Below, piece by piece: positions 52,469 through 61,503 of a stretch of 64,000 nt of DNA (within the stretch, counting starts at the first letter, position 1; each line of letters opens with the position of its first letter). A program made the translations under genes and the position numbers. Below the pieces are notes generated by a model. The model saw nothing but the letters and a program-made list of their open reading frames with translations. It searched no databases and was not told where the DNA came from. Location: the NCBI GenBank assembly GCA_009929315.1, contig SAAS01000004.1, positions 62,001-126,000 of the forward strand, read 5' to 3'. This stretch comes from Clostridia bacterium (GTDB lineage Bacteria > Bacillota > Clostridia > Oscillospirales > Oscillospiraceae).

Positions 52469-53311
52469 ATGACTGATTTAAGCCTTCCGCATGAACTGAA
52501 CGACGGCTTAAAGCTGCCGCTAATCGGACTCGGCACCTATAAACTAAAGGGCGTGGACGGCGTCGGGGCGATAGTTAACGGCATTGATCTCGGCTACCGT
52601 CTTCTAGACTCAGCCTTCAACTACGAAAATGAGGGCGCGGTCGGTGCGGCTGTTCGGAGCTCTTCCGTGCCGAGAAGCGAGCTTATCATCACCTCGAAGC
52701 TGCCGGGGCGCCGCCATAAATACAGCGAGGCTCTGGAAACGGTTGAGGAATCGCTTTTCCGCGCGGGGCTTGACTATTATGACCTTTACCTCATCCATTG
52801 GCCGAACCCGATAACGGATCTCTATGTCGAGGCGTGGCAGGCTATGATTGAGGCAAAAAAACGTGGACTAATTCGCTCCATCGGCGTTTGCAACTTTCTT
52901 CCCCACCACCTCGAGCGCCTTAAAAAGGAAACGGGCGTTATGCCCAGCGTGAACCAAATCGAACTGCACCCCTATTTCAACCAGCAGGAGCAGCGTGAAT
53001 ATAACGAGGCAAACGGTATAGTAACGGAGTCTTGGAGCCCGCTTTTCCGCACAAAAGACGTTTTGCGGGAGCCTGCTGTTGCCGCTGCCGCCTCCGCTCA
53101 CGGAAAAACGGCGGCTCAGGTAATCTTGCGCTGGCACCTTCAGCTCGGAGCATTGCCGATACCTAAGGCTTCCTCGCCCGCGCACCAGCGCGAAAACTTC
53201 GAGGTCTTTGATTTCTCACTCTCGGAAATGGAGATGGCGGCCATAAACGCCCTTACCCGTCCTGACGGAAGGATGAAAAACCAGAATCCCGACGTTTACG
53301 AAGAATTTTGA
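52469..53311 (+). CDS. Aldo/keto reductase
   Basis: The 280-residue NADPH-dependent reductase has the full catalytic tetrad: Asp and Tyr in LLDSAFNYENE, Lys in ITSKLPG and His in LIHWPNP. The cofactor-binding C-terminal motif IPKASSPAHQRENF is also present. The ATG follows AGAGGAG; an earlier in-frame GTG overlaps this ribosome binding site and is rejected. It would reduce a sugar aldehyde or ketone. It is the second gene after the HAD phosphatase and ends at a clear terminator (53339-53375). Confidence 0.92.
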   Translation: MTDLSLPHELNDGLKLPLIGLGTYKLKGVDGVGAIVNGIDLGYRLLDSAFNYENEGAVGAAVRSSSVPRSELIITSKLPGRRHKYSEALETVEESLFRAGLDYYDLYLIHWPNPITDLYVEAWQAMIEAKKRGLIRSIGVCNFLPHHLERLKKETGVMPSVNQIELHPYFNQQEQREYNEANGIVTESWSPLFRTKDVLREPAVAAAASAHGKTAAQVILRWHLQLGALPIPKASSPAHQRENFEVFDFSLSEMEMAAINALTRPDGRMKNQNPDVYEEF

Positions 53312-53338
53312 GCTTCGCTCTTTAAATATTATTATTTG

Positions 53339-53375
53339 GTCAGGTATGAAATTGATTCATACCTGACTTTCTTTG
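53339..53375 (+). terminator. Terminator after the aldo/keto reductase gene
   Basis: GTCAGGTATGAA (53339-53350), loop ATTGA, TTCATACCTGAC (53356-53367), then TTTCTTT. Confidence 0.88.
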
Positions 53376-53452
53376 CTTATGTCATGCATTTTTTCCCCGG
53401 CATACAATGGGTTATAAATTAGCACTTATCTGCTTTAGGAGCGTGATTTCGT

Positions 53453-54733
53453 TTGATTATACATGTAGTAAGACCGGGCGACAGCATATTCGGAATTTCT
53501 CAGAAACACGGCGTTGCGACGGATGTGATAATTAACGCCAACCGTCTTCCGAACCCCGAGAGCTTGGTTGTCGGGCAGGCAATTGTCATTCCGGGCGATT
53601 TTTTTACCTACACCGTCAGGCGCGGCGATTCAATTTACACGATAGCAAGAAACTTCGGCATCTCGCCGCGCAAGCTCCTTGCCGCTAATCCCGAGCTTCT
53701 GAACCCAAATCAGCTTCGCGTCGGGCAGGAAATAATAATCCCCCTGGCTCCGCAAAGAGGCAAACCGATTTTTGTCAACGGCTACGTTTTCCCGAGCGTC
53801 AATCCAGAGGTTTTAAGCGGCAGCCTGCCGTATCTGACTTTTTTAAGTATTTTCAGCTATCAGGTTAGAGCCGACGGCGGACTTAAGGCTATCGACGACG
53901 CGCGTCCCATCGCGCAGGCTCGCGCCGCAGGTGTCGCACCTCTCATGGTAATCACTAACCTCGAGGAGGGCTCGGGCTTCGACAGCGATTTGGCGCACGA
54001 AATTCTAAACAGCGTCGAAGCTCAAAACAAACTTATCGAAAACGTACTCGGCGTTATTGACGGCAACGATTATTACGGCCTGGATGTCGATTTTGAATAT
54101 ATTTATCCCGAAGACAGACAAAACTATGTGGATTTCATCTCAAGAGTTGTAAATCGGCTTCGTCCGATGGGCTATCCGGTTTCGGTTGCGCTCGCTCCGA
54201 AAAACAGTGCCGACCAAAAAGGTCTTTTGTATGAGGCTCACGACTACGCGGCTCTCGGGGCGCTAGTCGATCATGTTATTATCATGACCTATGAATGGGG
54301 CTATCTACGCGGTCCCGCAAGAGCGGTTGCACCCATAAATGAGGTGCGCAAGGTTTTGAACTATGCGACAAGCGTTATCGACAGCGAAAAAATCCTTATG
54401 GGCATGCCTAACTACGGCTATGACTGGACGCTGCCCTTTGTGCGAGGCTCCGCCGCCAGAATACTCACAAATTACGGTGCTGTGGAGCTGGCTGAAAAAG
54501 TGGGGGCGCACATAAGGTATGACAACATTTCACAGGCGCCTTTTTTTAACTATTACTCTGCTGACGGGAAGCGGCACGAGGTTTGGTTCGATGACGCGAG
54601 AAGCATTAAGGCAAGACTTGAGCTTGTAGGTATTTACGATTTGGGCGGTGTCAGCTATTGGACCCTGAACAGCTTTTTCGCACCGAACTGGCTGGTGTTG
54701 GACTCGATGTACAGAGTTAAGAAGGTTCTATAA
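53453..54733 (+). CDS. yaaH: Spore germination / cortex-lytic glycoside hydrolase, YaaH (SleL) family
   Basis: The 426-residue protein has two N-terminal LysM repeats (VVRPGDSIFGISQKHGV and YTVRRGDSIYTIARNFGI) that bind peptidoglycan, then a GH18 domain from about residue 105 with the catalytic pattern GLDVDFEYI (DxDxE). SleL-type enzymes act as N-acetylglucosaminidases on spore cortex fragments during germination. The start is a TTG ten bases after AGGAG. No signal peptide is present, as in known YaaH proteins. It is good evidence that the organism forms spores. A shared terminator follows. Confidence 0.92.
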   Translation: MIIHVVRPGDSIFGISQKHGVATDVIINANRLPNPESLVVGQAIVIPGDFFTYTVRRGDSIYTIARNFGISPRKLLAANPELLNPNQLRVGQEIIIPLAPQRGKPIFVNGYVFPSVNPEVLSGSLPYLTFLSIFSYQVRADGGLKAIDDARPIAQARAAGVAPLMVITNLEEGSGFDSDLAHEILNSVEAQNKLIENVLGVIDGNDYYGLDVDFEYIYPEDRQNYVDFISRVVNRLRPMGYPVSVALAPKNSADQKGLLYEAHDYAALGALVDHVIIMTYEWGYLRGPARAVAPINEVRKVLNYATSVIDSEKILMGMPNYGYDWTLPFVRGSAARILTNYGAVELAEKVGAHIRYDNISQAPFFNYYSADGKRHEVWFDDARSIKARLELVGIYDLGGVSYWTLNSFFAPNWLVLDSMYRVKKVL

Positions 54734-54734
54734 G

Positions 54735-54775
54735 AAGGGAAGCTGCGGCGTTTGCCGCAGCTTCCCTTTTAAATT
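54735..54775. terminator. Bidirectional terminator after yaaH
   Basis: AAGGGAAGCTGCGGC (54735-54749), loop GTTT, GCCGCAGCTTCCCTT (54754-54768), then TTAAATTTG. It also serves the convergent DUF2804 gene. Confidence 0.88.
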
Positions 54776-54788
54776 TGTTCTCCCAAAA

Positions 54789-55820
54789 CTACCACTTGGC
54801 AATATGATCTTCCGCACAGCCGAGAAGGTTCTCGATTTCAATTTTATCGCCATCATTCGTCTTGACATAGCCCGAAAAATATCCGACCATCTGGTGAACC
54901 TCGGACTTGATAATCAAAACGTCAGATTTAGCGACTCGCTCATAAAACGGGGTAAACTTAAGCCTTACGCTGTCGGTAGCGCAGCTTTTTATAGTCCACG
55001 ACTCCATAATGTTCTGCGCATCGAACTCAAAAGTGACGTCCTCGCTGATTTTTGTAAGCCTCCCATCGAGCACGAAGGCGTTTTCGTTCATTCCCGTGTT
55101 ATCCGTCCATTTTGCTCCGAGGTTAAGCCCTAAGCTTTTACCGCCCACAATGCCCGAGGCGTTTCCCCAGTTCCACATCACCCTGTATGGCCAGATTCCG
55201 CGTCCGAAATCAAGACAGGAAAAGCTGTCCACGGTGTTAAAGCTGTAATTCAGCTCACCGACACGAAGAGTTCCGCTTGAGGGCAGCGCCTCCTGCTTTG
55301 AAGTAAACTGGAAGGTTCTCTTGTTCCACGGGATTACTACATTAAGAGTTTCATGCCCCTCGGGACGTGAAACCAAAATGTCCGCCTCCATGGAAAGCCC
55401 CTCAAAATCCTTGCAGCTTGCGACAATGTGGGTTCCGTACAGTTCCTGCAAAAGGCTGACTTCAATTGCGGAATTTTTAAAGCTTACACTTTCATAAACG
55501 TTGTCGGGCATTTTGCAGCCCTTGCCGAAGGGTGTCATTATTGTCTTTTCAATGAACTTTTTCGTCTTAAAGTCGAGAAAATAGACGAACACCATTCCCG
55601 CGTAATCCAGATTTGAAATTGTCACGGAAAAGAGGCAGTCATCGCTGGTAGTGCACCAATAATTCCACTTTTTCTTTCTCGACCAGCGGCTCGAGAGATT
55701 ACAGTTAAATAGCGGGGCTCTTGCCCATCCGATACTATCGGGATTAAGTTCACCCTTTTCGGTGCACAGATTGATTTTCTCGGTTATTTCCCGCTCATAA
55801 TACTTTTCCTTCTTAGGCAA
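54789..55820 (-). CDS. DUF2804 family protein
   Basis: The 343-residue protein matches the DUF2804 family, a beta-rich protein of unknown function. Recognisable features are EITEKINLCTEKGELNPDSIGWAR at the N-terminus, RKKKWNYWC, then FSCLDFGRGIWPYRVMWNWGNASG in the middle and SVRLKFTPFYERV near the end. A TTG giving MPKKEKYYER is preferred as start since GAGGGG lies ten bases upstream; a TTG six codons earlier would place this ribosome binding site inside the gene. It follows prmA by 33 bases. No enzymatic motif is evident. Confidence 0.85.
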   Translation of the reverse strand: MPKKEKYYEREITEKINLCTEKGELNPDSIGWARAPLFNCNLSSRWSRKKKWNYWCTTSDDCLFSVTISNLDYAGMVFVYFLDFKTKKFIEKTIMTPFGKGCKMPDNVYESVSFKNSAIEVSLLQELYGTHIVASCKDFEGLSMEADILVSRPEGHETLNVVIPWNKRTFQFTSKQEALPSSGTLRVGELNYSFNTVDSFSCLDFGRGIWPYRVMWNWGNASGIVGGKSLGLNLGAKWTDNTGMNENAFVLDGRLTKISEDVTFEFDAQNIMESWTIKSCATDSVRLKFTPFYERVAKSDVLIIKSEVHQMVGYFSGYVKTNDGDKIEIENLLGCAEDHIAKW

Positions 55821-55853
55821 GACTATCCATCCCCTCAATAATAAGTTTAATTA

Positions 55854-56801
55854 CTAAGCCTTTACAAAGCCGAGCGCAAGCCAGCCGTTTTCCTCCGCGG
55901 TGTCCGAGTATGCAAAACCACCCTGCTCAAAAGCGGTTCTGACCTCCTCGGCACGATTTTCGATTATCCCGCTCAGAATCAGTTTTCCGCCCTGCTTGAG
56001 CTTATCAAAATGCATTGACTTCATCGCGATGTGTACATCCGCCATTATATTCGCGCAAATTAAATCGTAAGACCCGCCGAGCTTTTCCTTGAACTCACCG
56101 CTGGCAAGCACATTTCCGAAAAGCCCCTGAAAGCTCTCTCCAACTCCGTTGAGCCTTGCGTTTTCCATTGCGGATTCCACTGTATTTTTGTCAATGTCAA
56201 CTCCGAGTGAGGAGCCTGCTCCGAGCCTTAGCGCAGCGATTGAAAGCACTCCGCTGCCGCAGCCCATGTCAAGCACCCTGTCCCCCGCCGCAACACCTGT
56301 TTCAAGCAGGCGCAGGCAGACCCTTGTGGTTTCGTCCCCTCCCGTGCCGAAGGACGAGCCGGGGTCGATACGGATAAGCAGTTCGCCCTCCTCGGGGGAA
56401 TATTCCTCCCACGAGGGGCAGATTACAATCGAACTGCCTATTCGGTGAAGCTTATGGTGTTTCTTCCAGCTGTTTGCCCAGTCGTCCTCGTTAAGGTTTT
56501 CGCTTATAACGGAATAGACGATTTTGCATTGGTCAAGCAGCCGCTTCATCTTTGCGGCGACTTCCTCTCGGGATTCGTTTTCGGGTACATAAATGTGTAT
56601 TGCGGCACGGCTTTTGTCCTTTGCGTTGAGCTTTTCATCGATGTAATCCGCCCTTCCGATTAAGGGGAGCAGCCGCTCCATATCGGAATAATCCTCTATG
56701 TAAATTCCGAGGCTCGTGCATTGCGAGGCGAGCGCCTCCGCTTTTTTCGCGTTTTTCGTGTCAACCACAAAGGTCAAGTCTGTCCAGCTTGAGTTTTCCA
56801 T
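55854..56801 (-). CDS. prmA: Ribosomal protein L11 methyltransferase
   Basis: The 315-residue SAM-dependent enzyme trimethylates ribosomal protein L11. The SAM motif VLDMGCGSGVLSIAALRLGA lies near residue 178, and DLICANIMADVHI carries the catalytic NxxA-type motif. The N-terminal substrate-recognition domain is present. It sits 45 bases after the 8-oxoguanine deaminase gene and before DUF2804. This is an unusual place, since prmA is commonly next to dnaJ or rsmE. AAGAGG precedes the ATG. Confidence 0.94.
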   Translation of the reverse strand: MENSSWTDLTFVVDTKNAKKAEALASQCTSLGIYIEDYSDMERLLPLIGRADYIDEKLNAKDKSRAAIHIYVPENESREEVAAKMKRLLDQCKIVYSVISENLNEDDWANSWKKHHKLHRIGSSIVICPSWEEYSPEEGELLIRIDPGSSFGTGGDETTRVCLRLLETGVAAGDRVLDMGCGSGVLSIAALRLGAGSSLGVDIDKNTVESAMENARLNGVGESFQGLFGNVLASGEFKEKLGGSYDLICANIMADVHIAMKSMHFDKLKQGGKLILSGIIENRAEEVRTAFEQGGFAYSDTAEENGWLALGFVKA

Positions 56802-56846
56802 TTTTCCTCTTACATTAACTGCTGATTCTATTCTCGTAAATTAATT

Positions 56847-58214
56847 TTAAATTGTATCCGAACGGCTCATAAATTTTCTAAAAGCCGTGTTCGCCTTTAT
56901 AGCAAGACTATGCTCGTCTATAAGCGCAAGCTCCCCGTCCTTCACGACAACGCGCCCGTTTACAATTGTGTAATCGACATTCCCCTTATAGCCCGTTGTC
57001 GCAAGGAAAGCAGGTGGATCCGAAAGAGCTGCCGTTAATTCAAGTCTGTCTGTATTTATCATAAACAAATCGCCCGCCATGCCGACTGCAAGTTTGCCCA
57101 AATCTCTGCGTCCGAGAAGCTTTGCGCTCCCCTGCGTCGCCAGATTTAAAATTTGTGCTCCCGTGGGCGCACTCGCCCCGTCATAAAGTCTGTGCAAAAG
57201 ATAGGCAACACGAATTTCCTCCAAGAGGTTCGAGCCGTCATTCGAGGCGCTGCCGTCAACTCCGAGCCCGACGGGAACTCCAAGCTCAAGCATTTTGGAA
57301 ACCTTTGCCACTCCCGAGGAGAGCTTCATGTTGGAAATCGGACAGTGGCAGACGCCCGTTCCCGTCCTGGCGAGCAGCTCAAGCTCGCTGTCTGAAAAAT
57401 AGATACCGTGCGCGTACCAAACGTCATCTCCCACCCAGTCAAGGCTTTGCATGAGTTCCAGAGGCGTCATGCCGTGCTTCTTAAGCACATATGCCTCCTC
57501 ATCCTTTGTTTCAGCCAGATGAGTGTGCAGCCTTACCCCGTGTTTTCTCGCCAGAGTCGCTGTTTGCCTCATTAAATCGGGCGTTACGCTGAAGGGTGAG
57601 CAGGGCGCTAAGGCTACCTGCCGCATGGAATATGGCTTCGGGTCATGAAATTTTTTAACTAAGCGCTCTGAATCGCGAAGTATTTCGTCAGTCGTTTGAA
57701 CAACGCTGTCAGGCGGAAGACCGCCGTCCTTTTTGCTTCTTGACATGCTCCCTCGAGAAACGTGCATACGGATTCCGAGAGCTTCCGCCGCATCAAACTG
57801 AGCGTCAATCAGCCCTGAGCTTTGATTGTCGGGAAAAACATAGTGGTGGTCAAAGCAGCAGGTGCAGCCCGTTTTGAGAAGCTCACCCAAGCCGGCTAAA
57901 GAGCTGTAATACACAGTTTCCTCGTCAAGATATTTCCAAATCTCATAAAGAGTTCCAAGCCAGTCAAAAAGCTCCATGCTTTGAACTTTTGGGAGATTAC
58001 GGGTAAAATACTGATAAAGGTGGTGGTGCGCGTTGATAAGTCCCGGGTAGACCAGCATTTTATCGGCCGCAATAATTTCGTCCGCCGTTAAATCCTCGCC
58101 GCCAATCGCGATTATAACCCCGTCTGAAATGAGAAGATTTACGTTTTCCAGTAACGGGTTTTCTATATCGTTTGTAACAAGATATTTGATATTCTTAAGC
58201 AGCAAGGTACCCAT
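56847..58214 (-). CDS. 8-oxoguanine deaminase-like amidohydrolase
   Basis: The 455-residue zinc amidohydrolase has NAHHHLYQYF, HTHLAET, YAHGIYFS and the diagnostic GLGVDGSASNDGSN of the 8-oxoguanine deaminase / hydroxydechloroatrazine hydrolase branch. 8-oxoguanine deamination yields urate, which would enter the purine island's pathway although this gene lies 16 kb away. GGAGG precedes the ATG. It has its own promoter and heads a unit with prmA and DUF2804. Activity on another aminated heterocycle cannot be excluded. Confidence 0.85.
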   Translation of the reverse strand: MGTLLLKNIKYLVTNDIENPLLENVNLLISDGVIIAIGGEDLTADEIIAADKMLVYPGLINAHHHLYQYFTRNLPKVQSMELFDWLGTLYEIWKYLDEETVYYSSLAGLGELLKTGCTCCFDHHYVFPDNQSSGLIDAQFDAAEALGIRMHVSRGSMSRSKKDGGLPPDSVVQTTDEILRDSERLVKKFHDPKPYSMRQVALAPCSPFSVTPDLMRQTATLARKHGVRLHTHLAETKDEEAYVLKKHGMTPLELMQSLDWVGDDVWYAHGIYFSDSELELLARTGTGVCHCPISNMKLSSGVAKVSKMLELGVPVGLGVDGSASNDGSNLLEEIRVAYLLHRLYDGASAPTGAQILNLATQGSAKLLGRRDLGKLAVGMAGDLFMINTDRLELTAALSDPPAFLATTGYKGNVDYTIVNGRVVVKDGELALIDEHSLAIKANTAFRKFMSRSDTI

Positions 58215-58244
58215 AACTGTTTCCTCCCGATTTTACTGACTCTA

Positions 58245-58273
58245 ATACTATATTTTGCGGCGCGAAAAGTCAA
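58245..58273 (-). promoter_or_regulatory. Promoter of the 8-oxoguanine deaminase gene
   Basis: On the minus strand TTGACT (58273-58268), 17 bases, TAGTAT (58250-58245), ending 31 bases before the start codon. Confidence 0.65.
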
Positions 58274-58307
58274 TGATAGCATGGTCCGTGAGCGCCCATG
58301 AAACATA

Positions 58308-58342
58308 AATAACCCTCAGGCAATTAGAGCCAGAGGGTTATT
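58308..58342 (-). terminator. Terminator of the porCDAB operon
   Basis: On the minus strand AATAACCCTCTGGC, loop, GCCTGAGGGTTATT form a 14-position stem with one mismatch, then TATG. It lies after the CbiE/CbiT-like gene and before the next promoter. Confidence 0.75.
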
Positions 58343-58370
58343 ATATTCCCTAATCTTTGCTTTTGAGTTA

Positions 58371-59282
58371 TTACTCGTCTTTCGCTCTTGCGCCCGAAAT
58401 CAGCCACGGCGCTGGGAATGGCTCCGCCATGTTTTTGCTGTTGACGCGTGACACCTCGATGTTAATGGCTTCGCTGCGCTCGATGCCGTTTTCACGCAGA
58501 AGCGCGGGCAAAGCGGATAAAATCTCGAAATCCAAAGTGTAAATAACAAAGTCCATTTCAGGATTAAGCTTGAGCAGACTTCTGATTTCACTTCCTATAA
58601 GCTTCGAGGCAACTATAAAAGCAATGTTTGGCACGGGAAGTCTTTTTATAGCCTCGTCGTCCAAGGATTCTGCAATCGTGACATTGTTAAGCCCGAACTT
58701 CACGACATTTTCCTTCATAGTACTTCTGTCCCTAGCGTCGTACTCAACGGCGATAACGCTGCCCTCGGCGGCTATCATCGCAGCTTCAACCGCGATGCTC
58801 TCACCCGAAATAATACAGATATTATCCCCCTGTCCGAGATTAAGCTTGTTCATAATCACCGCGCGAACTTCGCGGCAGACGTAGTGAACGGATCCTGACG
58901 AAAAACGGCTGTTTTCCATGCCGATGTGGTAATTTGTGGCAGCGTTGGGATTGATTATAAGCATAGCCGCGGAGGCATTGATTCCGCGGTCAATCATGTC
59001 GGAAAGCTTGTTGTGCTTTAACTCACCCTTGGGGTCGCTGCCCTCGTTGTACCAGATATCACACTCGCCAAGCTCGGCCTTCCACATGTCGTAGAAAATT
59101 TCGGGATGTCCCGCGTCGGTAAAAACCAGTACTGCCTCATTGCTCATTATGGCAGGTATAAGATTCTTGTTTTTCCCCGTTATGTCCAGCATTTTCAGCT
59201 TAGACAGATTGATTTCCGCATTCGCGGAAAAATAACTGAGCCAGGACAGAATAATCTCGTTTGTGAAAATTGTCGGTTCCAT
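58371..59282 (-). CDS. Degenerate CbiE/CbiT (CobL)-like methyltransferase-fold protein
   Basis: The 303-residue protein follows the order of precorrin-6Y methyltransferases. A shortened CbiE-like front (NEAVLVFTDAGHPEIFYDMW, then NEGSDPKGELKHNKLSDMI) precedes a CbiT-like rear (GESIAVEAAMIAAEGSVIAVEYD, KENVVKFGLNNVTIAES, and the ending FPAPWLISGA). The glycine-rich SAM loop expected as GxGxGxxxIEAA is replaced by CIISGESIAVEAA, so cofactor binding is doubtful. No cobalamin genes are nearby. The ATG is nine bases after GAGGAG. It is the last gene after porCDAB, so it may be a partner of that enzyme. The family call is tentative. Confidence 0.6.
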   Translation of the reverse strand: MEPTIFTNEIILSWLSYFSANAEINLSKLKMLDITGKNKNLIPAIMSNEAVLVFTDAGHPEIFYDMWKAELGECDIWYNEGSDPKGELKHNKLSDMIDRGINASAAMLIINPNAATNYHIGMENSRFSSGSVHYVCREVRAVIMNKLNLGQGDNICIISGESIAVEAAMIAAEGSVIAVEYDARDRSTMKENVVKFGLNNVTIAESLDDEAIKRLPVPNIAFIVASKLIGSEIRSLLKLNPEMDFVIYTLDFEILSALPALLRENGIERSEAINIEVSRVNSKNMAEPFPAPWLISGARAKDE

Positions 59283-59383
59283 ATACAAAAGCTCCTCAGC
59301 CGCGAAGCGGCGTTTTCGTAATCGGCTGTAATAATTCTTAAACTAACAATACCCTAAAAATATGGCTATGTCTAGGCAAAATT

Positions 59384-60322
59384 TCAGCCGCCTGTGCGCT
59401 CCAAGAGGCGCTCCCATTTCTCGTCCACATACCTTTGAGCGTTCTCTATCATCCACTCGTTGCCCTTTTGAAACATGTGGCTGAATCTGCCTTGAGCTCG
59501 GAGAAAGTCCTCCACAGGCAGTTTTTTCTTTGGTGTATAGCTAAGGCGCCACTGGCCCTCCTCCACCTCGTACAGGGGCCAGACACAGGTATCAACCGCA
59601 AGCTTAATTATCTCGTGAAGCTTTTCCATCGGGTAATCCCAACCTCTTGGGCAGGGCGACAGGACGTTGAGGAAGCAGGGTCCCTGCGTGTAAATGGCTT
59701 TATGAGCCTTGGTGTGCAAGTCCCTCAGATTACCAAAGGGAGCGGTCTGCGCCGCATAGGGTATGTTGTGCGCCGCCAAAATTTCGGTCATGTCCTTTTT
59801 GCATTGCAGCTTGCCCTGCCTCGCCGAGCCGACTGCCGTTGTCGTCGTGCGGGCGAACTGTGGAGTTGAGGACGAGCGCTGGATACCCGTGTTCATATAT
59901 GCCTCGTTGTCGTAGCAGACATAAACCATGTCGTGTCCGCGCTCCATAGCGCCCGAGAGGGACTGAAAGCCGATATCATAGGTTCCGCCGTCGCCTGCGA
60001 AGGTTATAAACTTAACTGTTCCGTCAACCTTTCCTTTTCTTTTCAGCACATTATACGCCGCCTCAACACCCGAGCAGGTCGCCGCCGAGTTTTCAAACGC
60101 GGAGTGTATAAAGCTGTCCGTATAGGCGGTGTAGGGGTACATGAAGCTCGAAACCTCAAGACAGCAGGTCGCGTTCGTTATGACCGCCCTGTCGTTTTCC
60201 TCCAGAGCGCGCAGAACTCCCGAAACAACGATGCCCGCGCCGCAGCCCGCGCAGAGGCGATGACCGCCGGTTAAACGATTCGGCTTCTCAACTTCTCTTT
60301 TTAGGTCGTAAACCGTGTTCAT
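59384..60322 (-). CDS. porB: 2-oxoacid:ferredoxin oxidoreductase, beta (thiamine pyrophosphate) subunit
   Basis: The 312-residue subunit binds thiamine pyrophosphate and part of the Fe-S relay. It has GGHRLCAGCGAGI at the N-terminus, TNATCCLEVSS, the TPP-Mg motif GDGGTYDIGFQ...NEAYMNTGIQRS, and SPCPRGWDYP. It belongs to the four-subunit pyruvate/2-oxoacid enzyme of Thermotoga type. It overlaps porA by four bases. The sequence alone does not tell pyruvate from branched-chain or 2-oxobutyrate specificity. Confidence 0.92.
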   Translation of the reverse strand: MNTVYDLKREVEKPNRLTGGHRLCAGCGAGIVVSGVLRALEENDRAVITNATCCLEVSSFMYPYTAYTDSFIHSAFENSAATCSGVEAAYNVLKRKGKVDGTVKFITFAGDGGTYDIGFQSLSGAMERGHDMVYVCYDNEAYMNTGIQRSSSTPQFARTTTTAVGSARQGKLQCKKDMTEILAAHNIPYAAQTAPFGNLRDLHTKAHKAIYTQGPCFLNVLSPCPRGWDYPMEKLHEIIKLAVDTCVWPLYEVEEGQWRLSYTPKKKLPVEDFLRAQGRFSHMFQKGNEWMIENAQRYVDEKWERLLERTGG

Positions 60323-61503
60323 TGCGCGTCCCCCCTTTCTCTCTGGCCCAAATGTGTATATACCTGTCCGATCTTCCCCGTTTTAGCAATCTCCGCAAGC
60401 CTTGCGTAGACTTTTTCAACATCCTCGGTTTTGAAATCTCGCCCACCCAACCCGTAAACGATATTGATGAGCTTAGGCGCGTTCTCCGAATCGTAAAGGG
60501 CGCTTCGTGTTTCCGCGAAAAGGGGTCCGCCGTTTGCGGAAAAGGCCTCGGACTTATCCAGAACGGCTACTGCCTTTACCTTCGAGAGTGCCTTTGCAAG
60601 TTCCTCTCCCGGGAAGGGACGGAAAACGCGTACCTTAATAAGTCCCGCCTTAACACCTTTTGCTCTCAGGTCGTCAACGGCCGCTTTAGCTGTTCCGGCG
60701 CTTGAGCCGATGAGGACAAGGGCAAGCTCCGCGCCCTCCATTCGATATTCTTCAATCAGACCGTAACGGCGACCAGAAATTTTTTCAAATTCCGCCGCCA
60801 CCTCCAAAATGCGAGCCTTGGCCGCCATCATCGCTCTTGCCTGCTGAACTTTGTGCTCCATGTAATAGGCGCTAATATCATAGGGGCCGATTGCGAGCGG
60901 ATTTTCTTTTTTGAGCAGATAATTTTCGGGGCTGTACTCACCGACAAAGCCGCGCACCGCGTTTGTTTCCAAAAGCTCGATGTTTTCAACCGCGTGGCTC
61001 GTGATGAATCCGTCCATACAGCTCATAACAGGCAGGCGCACGCTCTCACCCACGGGCATAGCCATGATGAAATTGTCGTAGGCCTCTTGATTATTCTCCG
61101 CATACATCTGAATCCAGCCCGCGTCTCTCGCGCCCATGGAATCGGAATGGTCGTTATTTATGTTGATAGGTCCCGAAAGCGCGCGGTTAACGCAGGCGAG
61201 CGTTATCGGAAGGCGGTTTGAAGCGGCAACGTATAAAAGCTCATACATGAGCGCAAGTCCGCAGGAGGAGGTCGCGCTGACGGCTCTCGCCCCCGCTGCC
61301 TCGGCTGCTATGCACACCGACATGGAGCTGTGCTCGGATTCAACCGTTACATATTCGGTGTCAACCTCACCGTTTGCCACAAATTTCGCGAAATATTCGG
61401 GGATTTCCGTTGAAGGAGTTATGGGGAAGGCTCCGAATACATCCGGGTTAATCTGTTTCATGGCATAGGCCACGGCCTCGTTTCCGGATAAACAGCTGAT
61501 CAT
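60319..61503 (-). CDS. porA: 2-oxoacid:ferredoxin oxidoreductase, alpha subunit
   Basis: The 394-residue subunit carries the two transketolase-like folds of the alpha chain. It has GNEAVAYAMKQINPDVFGAFPITPSTEIPE at the N-terminus, EHSSMSVCIAAEAAGARAVSATSS (the catalytic Glu region), and later IGSSAGTAKAAVDDLRAKG. With porB, porC and porD it makes acyl-CoA, CO2 and reduced ferredoxin from a 2-oxoacid, or runs in reverse. Four-base ATGA overlaps with both neighbours imply equal synthesis of subunits. Confidence 0.92.
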   Translation of the reverse strand: MISCLSGNEAVAYAMKQINPDVFGAFPITPSTEIPEYFAKFVANGEVDTEYVTVESEHSSMSVCIAAEAAGARAVSATSSCGLALMYELLYVAASNRLPITLACVNRALSGPININNDHSDSMGARDAGWIQMYAENNQEAYDNFIMAMPVGESVRLPVMSCMDGFITSHAVENIELLETNAVRGFVGEYSPENYLLKKENPLAIGPYDISAYYMEHKVQQARAMMAAKARILEVAAEFEKISGRRYGLIEEYRMEGAELALVLIGSSAGTAKAAVDDLRAKGVKAGLIKVRVFRPFPGEELAKALSKVKAVAVLDKSEAFSANGGPLFAETRSALYDSENAPKLINIVYGLGGRDFKTEDVEKVYARLAEIAKTGKIGQVYTHLGQRERGDAQ

